This document shows positions 1 to 6,568 of a DNA stretch of 8,565 nucleotides, piece by piece. The notes beneath the pieces were generated by a model. That model saw only the letters and a program-made list of their open reading frames with translations, had not been told where the DNA came from and made no database searches. How positions within the stretch are numbered: the first letter of the stretch is position 1; each line of letters starts with the position of its first letter. The translations under genes were made by a program, and so were the position numbers. Source of the DNA: Pseudomonadota bacterium (GTDB taxonomy: Bacteria; Pseudomonadota; Alphaproteobacteria; Acetobacterales; Acetobacteraceae); contig JAJXSZ010000123.1 of assembly GCA_021784255.1 (NCBI GenBank), positions 1 through 8,565 of the forward strand. Direction: 5' to 3'.

Positions 1-293
1 ACCAGCGCCGGCGCGGCCGCGGCATCGTAGGTGCCGTCGCCGTCGACCAGCACATAGGCATCCGCCTCGACATCGGCGAAGCCGCGGCGCACGGCGTGGC
101 CCTTGCCCTGCAGCGTCTCGCGCAGCACCGCTGCCCCGGCCTCGCGCGCGGCGGCGGCGGTCCCGTCCGTCGAGTTGTTGTCGATCACCGTGATCGTCGC
201 GTCCGGCAGCGCGGCACGCATCGCGGCGACGACGCCGGCGATGGTCGCCGCCTCGTTGTAGCAGGGGATCAGGACGGCGACGCGGGGCGTCAT
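1..293 (-). CDS. Family 2 glycosyltransferase, N-terminal part (gene continues off the left edge)
   Basis: This is the first 97 codons of a GT-A fold, family 2 glycosyltransferase. Such enzymes move a sugar from a nucleotide sugar to an acceptor at the cytoplasmic face of the membrane. Visible motifs are LIPCYNEAATI at residues 8-18 (nucleotide-binding beta strand), VIDNNSTDGT at 37-46, QGKGHAVRRG at 62-71 and VDGDGTYD at 83-90, which carries the DxD-type metal/nucleotide-binding acidic residues. The order and spacing match polyprenyl-phosphate sugar transferases of the DPM1/ArnC type, but the C-terminal half needed to judge this is outside the window. The start is the ATG read from 293 downwards, placed directly before the conserved strand; no convincing Shine-Dalgarno precedes it. 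A GtrA-like gene ends 64 bases upstream on the same strand, so the two are probably co-transcribed. The sugar and acceptor cannot be told. Confidence 0.88.
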   Translation of the reverse strand, partial: MTPRVAVLIPCYNEAATIAGVVAAMRAALPDATITVIDNNSTDGTAAAAREAGAAVLRETLQGKGHAVRRGFADVEADAYVLVDGDGTYDAAAAPAL

Positions 294-357
294 GCGGGTC
301 CGCGGGCCGGGGTGGAGTGGAGCGGCCGCGGCCGGGCGGATTCGGTCGCGGGCGGCT

Positions 358-777
358 TCATTTGAAGGCGACCGTGCGCGAGAAGTGGAAGTTGAGCCCG
401 AGTCCGGCGATGCCGCCGGCGGCCACCGCGAACACCGGCTCGCGCGCGCACAGCGCCGACCAGGTGACGAGGGCGAAGTAGGTGCCTCGGTTGAAGGCGA
501 AGCCGATCAGGTTGACGGCGAGGAAGCGTGCCCATTGGCGATGCGCCGGCAGGCTGCCCTGGCCGCGGAAGGTCCAGGCCCGGTTGAGCACCCAGTTGGC
601 GGAGGCCGCGGTGAGGTAGGCGGCGGCGCCGGCGCCGTAGAGGCCGAGCCATGCCCGCAGCCCGTAGACCGTCGCCGTGTCGACCAGGAAGCCGAACGTG
701 CCGACCACGCCGAACCGCAGGAACTGCCCGAGAATCGGGCGGCGCAGCATCGCGAAGGCGGCGGGGGAACCGGACAT
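358..777 (-). CDS. GtrA-family integral membrane protein (putative lipid-linked sugar flippase)
   Basis: The protein has 139 residues, the usual length for GtrA/DPMS1-type proteins, with four predicted membrane helices at about 17-40, 46-66, 84-108 and 114-134. Family hallmarks are RFGVVGTFGFLVD (21-33) in the first helix, NWVLNRAWTF (61-70) after the second, and the matching half-motif NFHFSRTVAF (129-138) at the end. GtrA proteins are thought to help translocate undecaprenyl-phosphate sugars across the inner membrane, usually beside the glycosyltransferase that makes them; the neighbouring family 2 glycosyltransferase fits. The start is uncertain. The ATG at 777 is listed, but an in-frame ATG at 750 (residue 10) would give an N terminus closer to many family members, and neither has a strong ribosome binding site. 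The role in O-antigen, teichoic-type or other glycan decoration is unknown. Confidence 0.88.
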   Translation of the reverse strand: MSGSPAAFAMLRRPILGQFLRFGVVGTFGFLVDTATVYGLRAWLGLYGAGAAAYLTAASANWVLNRAWTFRGQGSLPAHRQWARFLAVNLIGFAFNRGTYFALVTWSALCAREPVFAVAAGGIAGLGLNFHFSRTVAFK

Positions 778-881
778 GGGGCGGCGATAGCCTCAGGTGC
801 CGGCGCTGTCGAGATAAGTCGTGTAGAGGGGGGCCGGGCGGGGCGTCGCGCGGCGGGGTGCCGCTGGGCGGGATCGGCACG

Positions 882-916
882 GCCGCGAGATCGACCGTTG
901 CCAGCGGCCTCGCGGC
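882..916. repeat. Perfect 8-base inverted repeat in the divergent promoter region
   Basis: GCCGCGAG (882-889) is matched by its reverse complement CTCGCGGC (909-916) with a 19-base spacer. The position between divergent operons would suit an operator or an RNA hairpin in a leader. The arms are nearly all G and C, however, and such a match is not rare by chance in DNA of this composition. No function is assigned. Confidence 0.25.
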
Positions 917-1034
917 ACCGCAGCATGGGCCCGGCGCGGCCGTGGCGGCTGCCGAGGGGGTATCGGCGGTTGGCCGGGATGGCGACGCGACGGACGGGGA
1001 CGGGACGGTGCGCTCGCCAGCGCTGCCGGACGCG

Positions 1035-1048
1035 GGTTATGCTGGCGC
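1035..1048 (+). promoter_or_regulatory. Possible promoter element upstream of the importer, similar to one upstream of the small-subunit gene
   Basis: GGTTATGCTGGCGC lies 22 bases before the first importer start codon. It contains TATGCT (1038-1043), which resembles a -10 hexamer at 4 of 6 positions. No -35 match is present at the right distance (1014-1021). A 12-of-14 match, GGTTACGCCGGCGC, lies at 6623-6636, upstream of the hydroxylase small subunit. It could be a promoter or regulator site, or chance similarity. Confidence 0.2.
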
Positions 1049-1070
1049 AAAATCGTAACAGGGGGCTGCG

Positions 1071-2651
1071 ATGGGGATCAGACGTAGAACCTTTCTCGGC
1101 GCGTCGGCCGCGGCACTCGCCGCACCCGGCATCGCGCGCGCCGCCAGCGTGCTCAAGTTCATTCCGCAAGCGGACATCACGATCCTCGACCCGGTCTGGA
1201 CCACCGCCTATGTGACCCGCAACCACGGCTTCCTGGTGTTCGATACGCTGTACGGCACCGACGCCACCTTCAATGCCTCGCCGCAGATGGTCGAGGGCCA
1301 CGTCGTCGACAACGGCGGGCGGCAGTGGACGATGAAGCTGCGCGACGGCCTCAAATGGCATGACGGCGCGAAGGTGCTGGCGCGCGATTGTGTCGCCTCC
1401 ATCCGTCGCTGGGGCGCGCGCGATGCGTTCGGCGCGACGGTGCTGCAGTTCGCCGACGAGATCGCGGCGGTGGACGACCGGACAATCCGCTTCCGCCTCA
1501 AGCAGCCTTTCCCGCTGCTGCCGACCGCACTCGGCAAGGCGGCGTCGAATTCCTGCCCGATGATGCCCGAGCGCCTGGCCATGACCGATCCGTTCAAGCA
1601 GGTGACGGAGATGGTGGGCAGCGGCCCGTTCCGCTGGAATGCCAGGGAGCGAGTGGTCGGCTCGCTCGCGGTCTATGAGAAATTCCACGGCTACGTGCCG
1701 CGCCCGGGCGGCGTCGCGTCCGGCACCGCGGGACCGAAGATCGTGCACTACGACCGCGTCGAGTGGCACGTCATCCCCGATGCGGCGACCAAGACGGCGG
1801 CGATGCAGTCGGGCGAGACGGACTGGTGGGAGAATCCGCCGGCGGACAACGCGCTGGTGCTCAAGGCCGACCGCGGGCTGGTCACCCGCGTGCTCGACCC
1901 GACCGGGCTGATGGGCTGCATGCGGCTCAACCAGCTGGTGGCGCCGTTCGACAACCCGGCGGTGCGGCGGGTGGTGCTCGATGCGGTGCGCCAGGAGGAC
2001 TACATGGTCGCCGTCGCCGGCACCGATCCCTCGATGTGGCACGTGCCGACCGGCATCTTCGCGCCGGGCACGCCGATGGCGAGCGATGTCGGGCTCAAGC
2101 GCTTCACCGAGGCGAAGGACTTCGCCAAGCTCAAGACGGCGCTGGAGAAGGCCGGCTACAAGGGCGAGAAAATCGTGCTGCTGCTGCCGACCGACCTGCC
2201 GGAGCTGAAGGCGGAGGCCGAGGTTTCCGCCGACATGTTCCGCCGCATGGGCTTCGAGGTCGATGCGCAGGCTTCCGACTGGGGGACGGTGGTGCAGCGG
2301 CGCGCCAGCATGAAGCCGGTCGCCGCGGGCGGCTGGAGCGTGTTCAGCACGTTCTGGACCGGACTCGACCAGCTCTCGCCGGCGGGGCATGTGTTCCTGC
2401 GCGGGCAGGGCAAGGCGGGCGGGCAGCCGGGCTGGCCGAGCTCGCCCGCGATCGAGGCGCTGCGCAACCAGTGGCTGGCGGCGAAGGATGTGACGACACA
2501 GAAGGAGTTGGCCGTGAAGCTGCAGCAGCAGGCCTTCATCGACGTGCCCTATATTCCGCTCGGGCAGTTCTTCCAGAACACGAGCTACAAGAAATCCGTC
2601 ACCGGCGTGCTCGACGGCATTCCGGTCTTCTGGAACGTGCGGCCGGCATGA
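1071..2651 (+). CDS. ABC transporter substrate-binding protein, family 5 (peptide/nickel type), Tat-exported
   Basis: This is the periplasmic solute-binding component of a Dpp/Opp-type importer, 526 residues, normal for the family. The N terminus carries a twin-arginine signal (RRRTFLG at 4-10), a short hydrophobic Ala-rich core and a likely cleavage site near residues 24-25 (ARAA), so the protein is probably exported folded by the Tat route. The mature part begins with the lobe-I strand VLKFIPQADITILDP and contains RDGLKWHDG (91-99), the typical family 5 motif (LKFHDG in many members). The start ATG follows AGGGGG with a five-base gap. No lipobox is seen, so it should be soluble. Family 5 proteins bind peptides, but also nickel complexes, glutathione, opines and sugars; the ligand cannot be read from the sequence. 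It is the first gene of an operon with two permeases and two ATPases, and its stop overlaps the start of a tiny reading frame. Confidence 0.93.
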   Translation: MGIRRRTFLGASAAALAAPGIARAASVLKFIPQADITILDPVWTTAYVTRNHGFLVFDTLYGTDATFNASPQMVEGHVVDNGGRQWTMKLRDGLKWHDGAKVLARDCVASIRRWGARDAFGATVLQFADEIAAVDDRTIRFRLKQPFPLLPTALGKAASNSCPMMPERLAMTDPFKQVTEMVGSGPFRWNARERVVGSLAVYEKFHGYVPRPGGVASGTAGPKIVHYDRVEWHVIPDAATKTAAMQSGETDWWENPPADNALVLKADRGLVTRVLDPTGLMGCMRLNQLVAPFDNPAVRRVVLDAVRQEDYMVAVAGTDPSMWHVPTGIFAPGTPMASDVGLKRFTEAKDFAKLKTALEKAGYKGEKIVLLLPTDLPELKAEAEVSADMFRRMGFEVDAQASDWGTVVQRRASMKPVAAGGWSVFSTFWTGLDQLSPAGHVFLRGQGKAGGQPGWPSSPAIEALRNQWLAAKDVTTQKELAVKLQQQAFIDVPYIPLGQFFQNTSYKKSVTGVLDGIPVFWNVRPA

Positions 2652-2686
2652 ACGGGGCTTTCGCCGCGGGCGGCGCGGGATGCTGA
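2648..2686 (+). CDS. Possible 12-codon coupling reading frame between the binding protein and first permease
   Basis: An ATG at 2648 overlaps the binding-protein stop as ATGA and opens a 12-residue frame (MNGAFAAGGAGC) ending at TGA 2684-2686. That stop lies within ATGCTGA, which also holds the ATG of the permease (2680-2682). A ribosome ending the binding protein could restart here and terminate on the permease start, coupling the genes across a 28-base gap. The peptide itself is unlikely to have a function, and there is no separate Shine-Dalgarno. In GC-rich DNA this could be coincidence. Confidence 0.2.
   Translation: MNGAFAAGGAGC
2662..2675 (+). promoter_or_regulatory. Small GC hairpin in front of the first permease start codon
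   Basis: CGCCG (2662-2666) pairs with CGGCG (2671-2675) around a CGGG loop, ending four bases before the permease ATG. It covers the place where a ribosome binding site should be. It may lower permease translation unless ribosomes arriving from the upstream gene open it, which would give more binding protein than permease, as is usual for such importers. The stem is short, and pairing in cells is unproven. Confidence 0.3.
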
Positions 2687-3621
2687 CCTATATCCTGCGG
2701 CGCATCGCCGCCACGATCCCGGTGATGGGGCTGGTGGCGCTGTTCGTCTTCAGCCTGCTCTACATCGCGCCGGGCGATCCGGCGGCGATCATCGCCGGCG
2801 ACCAGGCGACCGTGCAGCAGATCGCGCATATCCGCGCCTCGCTCGGCCTCGACCGGCCGTTCCTGGTGCGCTTCGGCGACTGGCTGTGGCATGTGCTGCA
2901 TGGCGACCTCGGCACCTCGATCTTCACCAACCTGCCGGTCCTCAGGATGATCGAGCAGCGCGCGCCGACGACGCTGTCGCTGATGACGATCACGCTGGTG
3001 ATGTCGATCGCGATCGCGGTGCCGATGGGCGTGCTCGCGGCATGGAAGGCAGGGACCTGGATCGACCGCGTCATCATGGTGATGGCGGTGTTCGGCTTCT
3101 CGGTTCCGGTGTTCGTGATCGGCTACCTGCTGGCCTATGCCTTCGCGCTGCGGCTGCCGTGGTTTCCGGTGCAGGGCTATGTTTCGCTCTCGCACGGGTT
3201 CTGGCCCTGGCTGCGCAGCCTGATCCTGCCGTCGCTGACGCTTGGCGGGATCTACATCGCGCTCATTGCCCGTATCACCCGGGCGACGATGCTCGAGGTG
3301 CTGAGCCAGGACTATGTGCGCACCGCGCGCGCCAAGGGCGTGGGGCAGCGCGAGATTCTCTATGTCCACGCGCTGAAGAACGCGGCCGTGCCGATCGTGA
3401 CCATCATCGGCATCGGCTTCGCCGCCCTGATCGGCGGCGCGGTGGTGACGGAGAGCGTGTTCGCGCTGCCGGGCATCGGCCGGCTTACGGTCGATGCGAT
3501 TCTCCAACGTGACTATCCGGTGATCCAGGGCGTGGTGCTGGTCTTCAGCTTCATCTACGTGCTGGTGAACCTGGTGGTGGATATTCTCTACACCGTCTTC
3601 GACCCGAGGATCCGCTATTGA
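2680..3621 (+). CDS. ABC importer permease, DppB/OppB family
   Basis: This 313-residue inner-membrane permease has the normal family length. It begins with MLTYILRRIAATIPVMGLVALFVF-type sequence, the usual first helix of DppB/OppB proteins, followed by the periplasmic PGDPA motif (31-35) and the LGLDRPFLVRFGDWL segment (55-69). About six membrane helices are apparent, near 9-30, 99-121, 131-158, 180-198, 237-258 and 285-306. The cytoplasmic EAA loop that docks onto the ATPases is clear at about 210-238 (QDYVRTARAKG...LKNAAVP). The ending YTVFDPRIRY is typical. It should pair with the next permease to form the channel. The start ATG has only weak GCGGG upstream, consistent with translation coupled to the upstream gene. 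Its stop overlaps the next start (TTGA). Confidence 0.94.
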   Translation: MLTYILRRIAATIPVMGLVALFVFSLLYIAPGDPAAIIAGDQATVQQIAHIRASLGLDRPFLVRFGDWLWHVLHGDLGTSIFTNLPVLRMIEQRAPTTLSLMTITLVMSIAIAVPMGVLAAWKAGTWIDRVIMVMAVFGFSVPVFVIGYLLAYAFALRLPWFPVQGYVSLSHGFWPWLRSLILPSLTLGGIYIALIARITRATMLEVLSQDYVRTARAKGVGQREILYVHALKNAAVPIVTIIGIGFAALIGGAVVTESVFALPGIGRLTVDAILQRDYPVIQGVVLVFSFIYVLVNLVVDILYTVFDPRIRY

Positions 3622-4520
3622 GCATCACGCTGGGCGGCGTTGCCGCCGCACCGGACCTGCCGGATGTCCTGCCGCCGCGGCGCGAGCGCGGGCGCATCAT
3701 GCGCTTCACCGTCCGCCATCCGACCATCGTCGCCGGCGGGCTGCTGCTGGGGATCATGGTGTTTATCGCCGTCTTCGCGCCCTGGCTCGGCACCCGCGAC
3801 CCCGAGGCGATCTCGCCGATCTACCGCCTGCGCGACCCGCAGGCCGCCTACTGGTTCGGCACGGACATGCTCGGCCGCGACGTCTATTCGCGCGTTCTCT
3901 ACGGCTCGCGCGTCTCGCTCGGCGTCGGCTTCAGCGTCGCCGTCCTCGCCTCCGTGATCGGCATGGCGATCGGTGTCGTCTCGGGCTTCGTGCGCTGGCT
4001 CGACATGCTGCTGATGCGCGTCATGGACGGGTTGATGTCGATTCCCGGCATTCTGCTCGCGATCGCGCTGATGGCGCTGACCCGAGGCTCGGTCTCCAAC
4101 GTCGTCGTCGCGATCACCATTCCGCAGGTGCCGCAGGTCGCGCGCCTGGTGCGCGGCGTGGTGCTGACCCTGCGCGAGCAGCCCTTCGTCGAGGCGGCGG
4201 TCGCCTCGGGGACCAGGCTGCCGAAGATCCTGATCAAGCACATCGTGCCGAACACGACGGCGGCACTGACGGTGCAGGCGACCTATATCTGCGCCTCGGC
4301 GATGGTGATCGAGGCGATCCTCTCGTTCATCGGCGCAGGTACGCCGCCGACTATTCCCTCGTGGGGCAACATCATGGCCGAGGGGCGGGCGCTGTGGCAG
4401 ATCAAGCCCTACATCGTCTTCTTCCCCGCGGTGTTCCTCTCGATCACGGTGCTGGCGGTGAACCTGCTGGGCGACGGGCTGCGCGACGCGCTCGATCCCC
4501 GGCTCGCGAAGCGGCTGTGA
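3618..4520 (+). CDS. ABC importer permease, DppC/OppC family (TTG start)
   Basis: This second channel subunit has 300 residues. After a cytoplasmic, proline- and arginine-rich N terminus comes a first helix at about 36-57, then the family signature FGTDMLGRDVYSRVLYGSR (80-98), further helices at about 101-124, 137-157, 218-241 and 267-287, and the EAA docking loop at about 188-212 (QPFVEAAVASG...IKHIVPN). The end, NLLGDGLRDALDPRL, is diagnostic of DppC/OppC. I chose the TTG at 3618 because GAGGA (3606-3610) sits seven bases before it and TTGA overlaps the previous stop by four bases, a classic coupled junction. A later in-frame ATG at 3699 (residue 28) is the main alternative and would remove only the poorly conserved tail. 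Confidence 0.93.
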   Translation: MSITLGGVAAAPDLPDVLPPRRERGRIMRFTVRHPTIVAGGLLLGIMVFIAVFAPWLGTRDPEAISPIYRLRDPQAAYWFGTDMLGRDVYSRVLYGSRVSLGVGFSVAVLASVIGMAIGVVSGFVRWLDMLLMRVMDGLMSIPGILLAIALMALTRGSVSNVVVAITIPQVPQVARLVRGVVLTLREQPFVEAAVASGTRLPKILIKHIVPNTTAALTVQATYICASAMVIEAILSFIGAGTPPTIPSWGNIMAEGRALWQIKPYIVFFPAVFLSITVLAVNLLGDGLRDALDPRLAKRL

Positions 4521-4522
4521 CC

Positions 4523-5527
4523 ATGGCCGGTGACGACACGCTGCTGCAGGTGACGGACCTGCAGACGCATTTCGCGACCGAGGACGGCGTGGTGCGGGCG
4601 GTGCAGGGGCTGTCCTTCTCGATCGGGGCCGGCGAGACGGTGGCGATCGTGGGCGAGAGCGGCTGCGGCAAGTCGGTGACCTCGATGTCGATCCTGCGCC
4701 TGGTGCCCGAGCCACCGGGCAAGATCGCGGGTTCGATCCGCTTCCAGGGGCGCGAGCTGCTGGCGCTGTCGGAGGCGGAGATGCGGGCGCTAAGCGGCAC
4801 AGACATCGCGATGATCTTCCAGGAGCCGATGACCAGCCTCAACCCGGTGCTGACCGTCGGGCGGCAGATCGGCGAGACGCTGCGGCTGCACGAAGGGCTT
4901 GACGGGGCGCGGGCGACGGCGCGGGTGGTGGAGCTGCTGACGCTGGTGGGCATTCCGGCACCGGAACGGCGGGTGCGCGAGTATCCGCACCAGCTCTCCG
5001 GCGGCATGCGCCAGCGGGTGATGATCGCGATGGCGTTGGCCTGCAACCCGAAGCTGCTGATCGCCGACGAGCCGACGACGGCGCTCGACGTCACCATCCA
5101 GGCGCAGATCCTCGACCTGATGCGTGATCTCAAGCGCCGGGTCGGGGCGGCGATCATGCTGATCACGCACGATCTCGGCGTGGTGGCGGAGATGGCCGAG
5201 CGGGTGGTGGTGATGTATGCCGGGCGCAAGGTCGAGGAGGCGCCGGCTTCGTCGCTGTTCGCGCGCCCGCTGCATCCCTACACGCAGGGGCTGCTGGCGG
5301 CGGTGCCCAAGCTCGGCTCCTCGCTCGGCGAGGCCGGGCGCGGGCGGCTGACCGAGATTCCCGGGCAGGTGCCGAGCCTGCGCCGCCCGATCGCCGGCTG
5401 CGCCTTCGCCGGGCGCTGCCCGTATGTGATGGAGGTCTGCCGCCAGGTGACGCCGGCGGTCACGGATGCGGGGGCGGGGCATCTCGCCGCCTGCCATCTG
5501 CTTGCCGCCGGGAGGGCAGCGGCGTGA
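4523..5527 (+). CDS. ABC importer ATP-binding protein, DppD/OppD family
   Basis: This 334-residue cytoplasmic ATPase has a complete nucleotide-binding domain: Walker A GESGCGKS (44-51), Q-loop Gln100, ABC signature LSGGMRQR (158-165), Walker B LLIADEP (178-184) and switch His216 in ITHD. The oligopeptide-importer C-terminal extension follows, with HPYT at 251-254 and four cysteines at 293, 299, 306 and 324 (GCAFAGRCPYVMEVC...AACH). Similar cysteines hold an iron-sulphur cluster in structurally studied Opp/Dpp ATPases. It would form a heterodimer with the next gene's product. The ATG at 4523 is two bases after the previous stop and has GAAGCGG about eight bases upstream. An in-frame GTG at 4517 that overlaps the stop as GTGA is possible but badly spaced from that site. 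There are no missing catalytic residues. Confidence 0.94.
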   Translation: MAGDDTLLQVTDLQTHFATEDGVVRAVQGLSFSIGAGETVAIVGESGCGKSVTSMSILRLVPEPPGKIAGSIRFQGRELLALSEAEMRALSGTDIAMIFQEPMTSLNPVLTVGRQIGETLRLHEGLDGARATARVVELLTLVGIPAPERRVREYPHQLSGGMRQRVMIAMALACNPKLLIADEPTTALDVTIQAQILDLMRDLKRRVGAAIMLITHDLGVVAEMAERVVVMYAGRKVEEAPASSLFARPLHPYTQGLLAAVPKLGSSLGEAGRGRLTEIPGQVPSLRRPIAGCAFAGRCPYVMEVCRQVTPAVTDAGAGHLAACHLLAAGRAAA

Positions 5528-6507
5528 GCGCGCATCTGCTCGAGGTCAATGCACTGGTGAAACATTTCCCGCTCCGGGGCGGACTGTTCGGGACCCGGCG
5601 CGGCGTCGTGCATGCGGTGGACGGGGTCTCGTTTCACATCGATCGCGGCGAGACGCTGTCGGTGGTCGGCGAGAGCGGCTGCGGCAAGTCCACGGTCGGG
5701 CGCACCGTGCTGCGGCTGCTCGACCCGACGAGCGGCGAGGTCTGGCTGGGCGGCGAGCGGATCGACAACCTGCCGGCGCGCCGGCTGCGGCCGCTGCGCC
5801 GGCGCATGCAGGTGGTGTTCCAGGATCCGTTCTCCAGCCTCAACCCGCGCCTGTCGGTGGGCGAGATCATCGCCGAGCCGATCGTCAATTTCGGCCTCGC
5901 CTCGGGCGCGGAGCTGAAGGACCGGGTGGCGGGGCTGATGGACAAGGTGCAGTTGCCGCGCGACGCGATTAAGCGGCTGCCGCACGAGTTCTCCGGCGGC
6001 CAGCGCCAGCGCATCGGCATCGCCCGCGCGCTCGCGCCCGGCGCGGACATCATCGTCTGCGACGAGGCGGTCTCGGCGCTCGACGTGTCGGTGAAGGCGC
6101 AGATCGTCAACCTGCTCGCCGATCTGCAGGACGAGCTCGGGCTGGCGCTGCTGTTCATCAGCCACGACCTCGCCATCGTCGAGCACCTGACGCATCGCGT
6201 CGCGGTGATGTATCTCGGCAAGATCGTCGAGATGGCGGACCGGCGCACGCTGTTTGCCGCGCCGCACCACCCCTATACCCGCGCGCTGCTCTCCGCCGTG
6301 CCGGTGCCGGACCCGACGGTGAAACGCCAGCGCGTCATCCTCAAGGGCGACGTGCCGAGCCCGATTAACCCGCCCTCGGGCTGCCGTTTCCACACCCGCT
6401 GCCCGTTCGCCTTCGACCGTTGCCGCAGCGAGGAGCCGCTGCTGCGCGAGCGCGCGCCGGGGCAAATTTCCGCCTGCCATCTCGACGCGGTGCCGGCGGC
6501 GGCGTGA
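5524..6507 (+). CDS. ABC importer ATP-binding protein, DppF/OppF family (GTG start)
   Basis: This 327-residue ATPase is the partner of the DppD-like subunit. Motifs are Walker A GESGCGKST (49-57), Q-loop Gln100, signature FSGGQRQR (156-163), Walker B IIVCDE (176-181) with the DEAVSALD variant common in DppF proteins, and switch His214. The C-terminal extension has HPYTRALL (249-256), PSPINPPSGC (278-287) and cysteines at 287, 293, 300 and 318, again the iron-sulphur-type pattern. The insertion LFGTRRGVVHAVDGVSF (21-37), ahead of Walker A, is typical of the F rather than the D subunit. The GTG start is well supported: GGAGG lies at 5511-5515 with an eight-base gap, and GTGA overlaps the previous stop. 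This is the last gene of the importer operon; a perfect inverted repeat follows 12 bases after its stop. Confidence 0.94.
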   Translation: MSAHLLEVNALVKHFPLRGGLFGTRRGVVHAVDGVSFHIDRGETLSVVGESGCGKSTVGRTVLRLLDPTSGEVWLGGERIDNLPARRLRPLRRRMQVVFQDPFSSLNPRLSVGEIIAEPIVNFGLASGAELKDRVAGLMDKVQLPRDAIKRLPHEFSGGQRQRIGIARALAPGADIIVCDEAVSALDVSVKAQIVNLLADLQDELGLALLFISHDLAIVEHLTHRVAVMYLGKIVEMADRRTLFAAPHHPYTRALLSAVPVPDPTVKRQRVILKGDVPSPINPPSGCRFHTRCPFAFDRCRSEEPLLRERAPGQISACHLDAVPAAA

Positions 6508-6519
6508 GGCGGCGCGTCC

Positions 6520-6545
6520 GCGTTATGGCCGCGCGAGCATAACGC
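6520..6545 (+). terminator. Perfect 8-base inverted repeat after the importer operon: candidate terminator or operator
   Basis: GCGTTATG (6520-6527) and CATAACGC (6538-6545) are exact reverse complements around a 10-base GC-rich spacer, starting 12 bases after the last importer stop. As RNA this could form a hairpin ending the importer message, but no run of T follows, so it is not a classic intrinsic terminator. The arms are less GC-rich than the surroundings, which makes chance less likely. An alternative is a dimeric regulator site for the hydroxylase genes that start 131 bases downstream. Confidence 0.4.
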
Positions 6546-6568
6546 AGAAGGTATCACGACCGCGCCGC

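Larger units (their letters stand above)
778..1070. other. Divergent intergenic region between the GtrA gene and the ABC importer operon
   Basis: These 293 bases have no credible gene. Reading frames crossing them on both strands are rich in Pro, Arg and Gly and look like high-GC noise. The region should hold the start signals for both the minus-strand glycan genes and the plus-strand importer. I see no clear -35/-10 pair of the housekeeping type in either direction. The only structures noted are a perfect 8-base inverted repeat (882-916) and a T/A-richer stretch just before the importer (1035-1060). A purine-rich AGGGGG at 1060-1065, five bases before the ATG at 1071, is the likely ribosome binding site of the first importer gene. 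Confidence 0.6.

Noticed and set aside
323..334. 12-base perfect palindrome CGGCCGCGGCCG between the GtrA and glycosyltransferase genes
   Set aside because: It is composed only of G and C in a very GC-rich gap, too symmetric to form a proper hairpin loop, and likely chance.
507..2390. 627-residue open frame on the minus strand
   Set aside because: It lies opposite the clearly real binding-protein gene and part of the GtrA gene. Its translation is dominated by Arg, His, Ala and Pro with no domain pattern, as expected of antisense frames in GC-rich coding DNA.
4652..5690. 23-base exact direct repeat (4652-4674 and 5668-5690) as a possible recombination or duplication signature
   Set aside because: It encodes the same conserved ATP-binding loop in two related ATPases. 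Shared protein sequence and the same codon bias explain it.
3615..6480. Several long minus-strand frames (for example 3615-4715 and 5278-6480) opposite the permease and ATPase genes
   Set aside because: They mirror the third-position GC bias of the genes on the plus strand and have low-complexity Arg/His-rich products. They have no ribosome binding sites or motifs.
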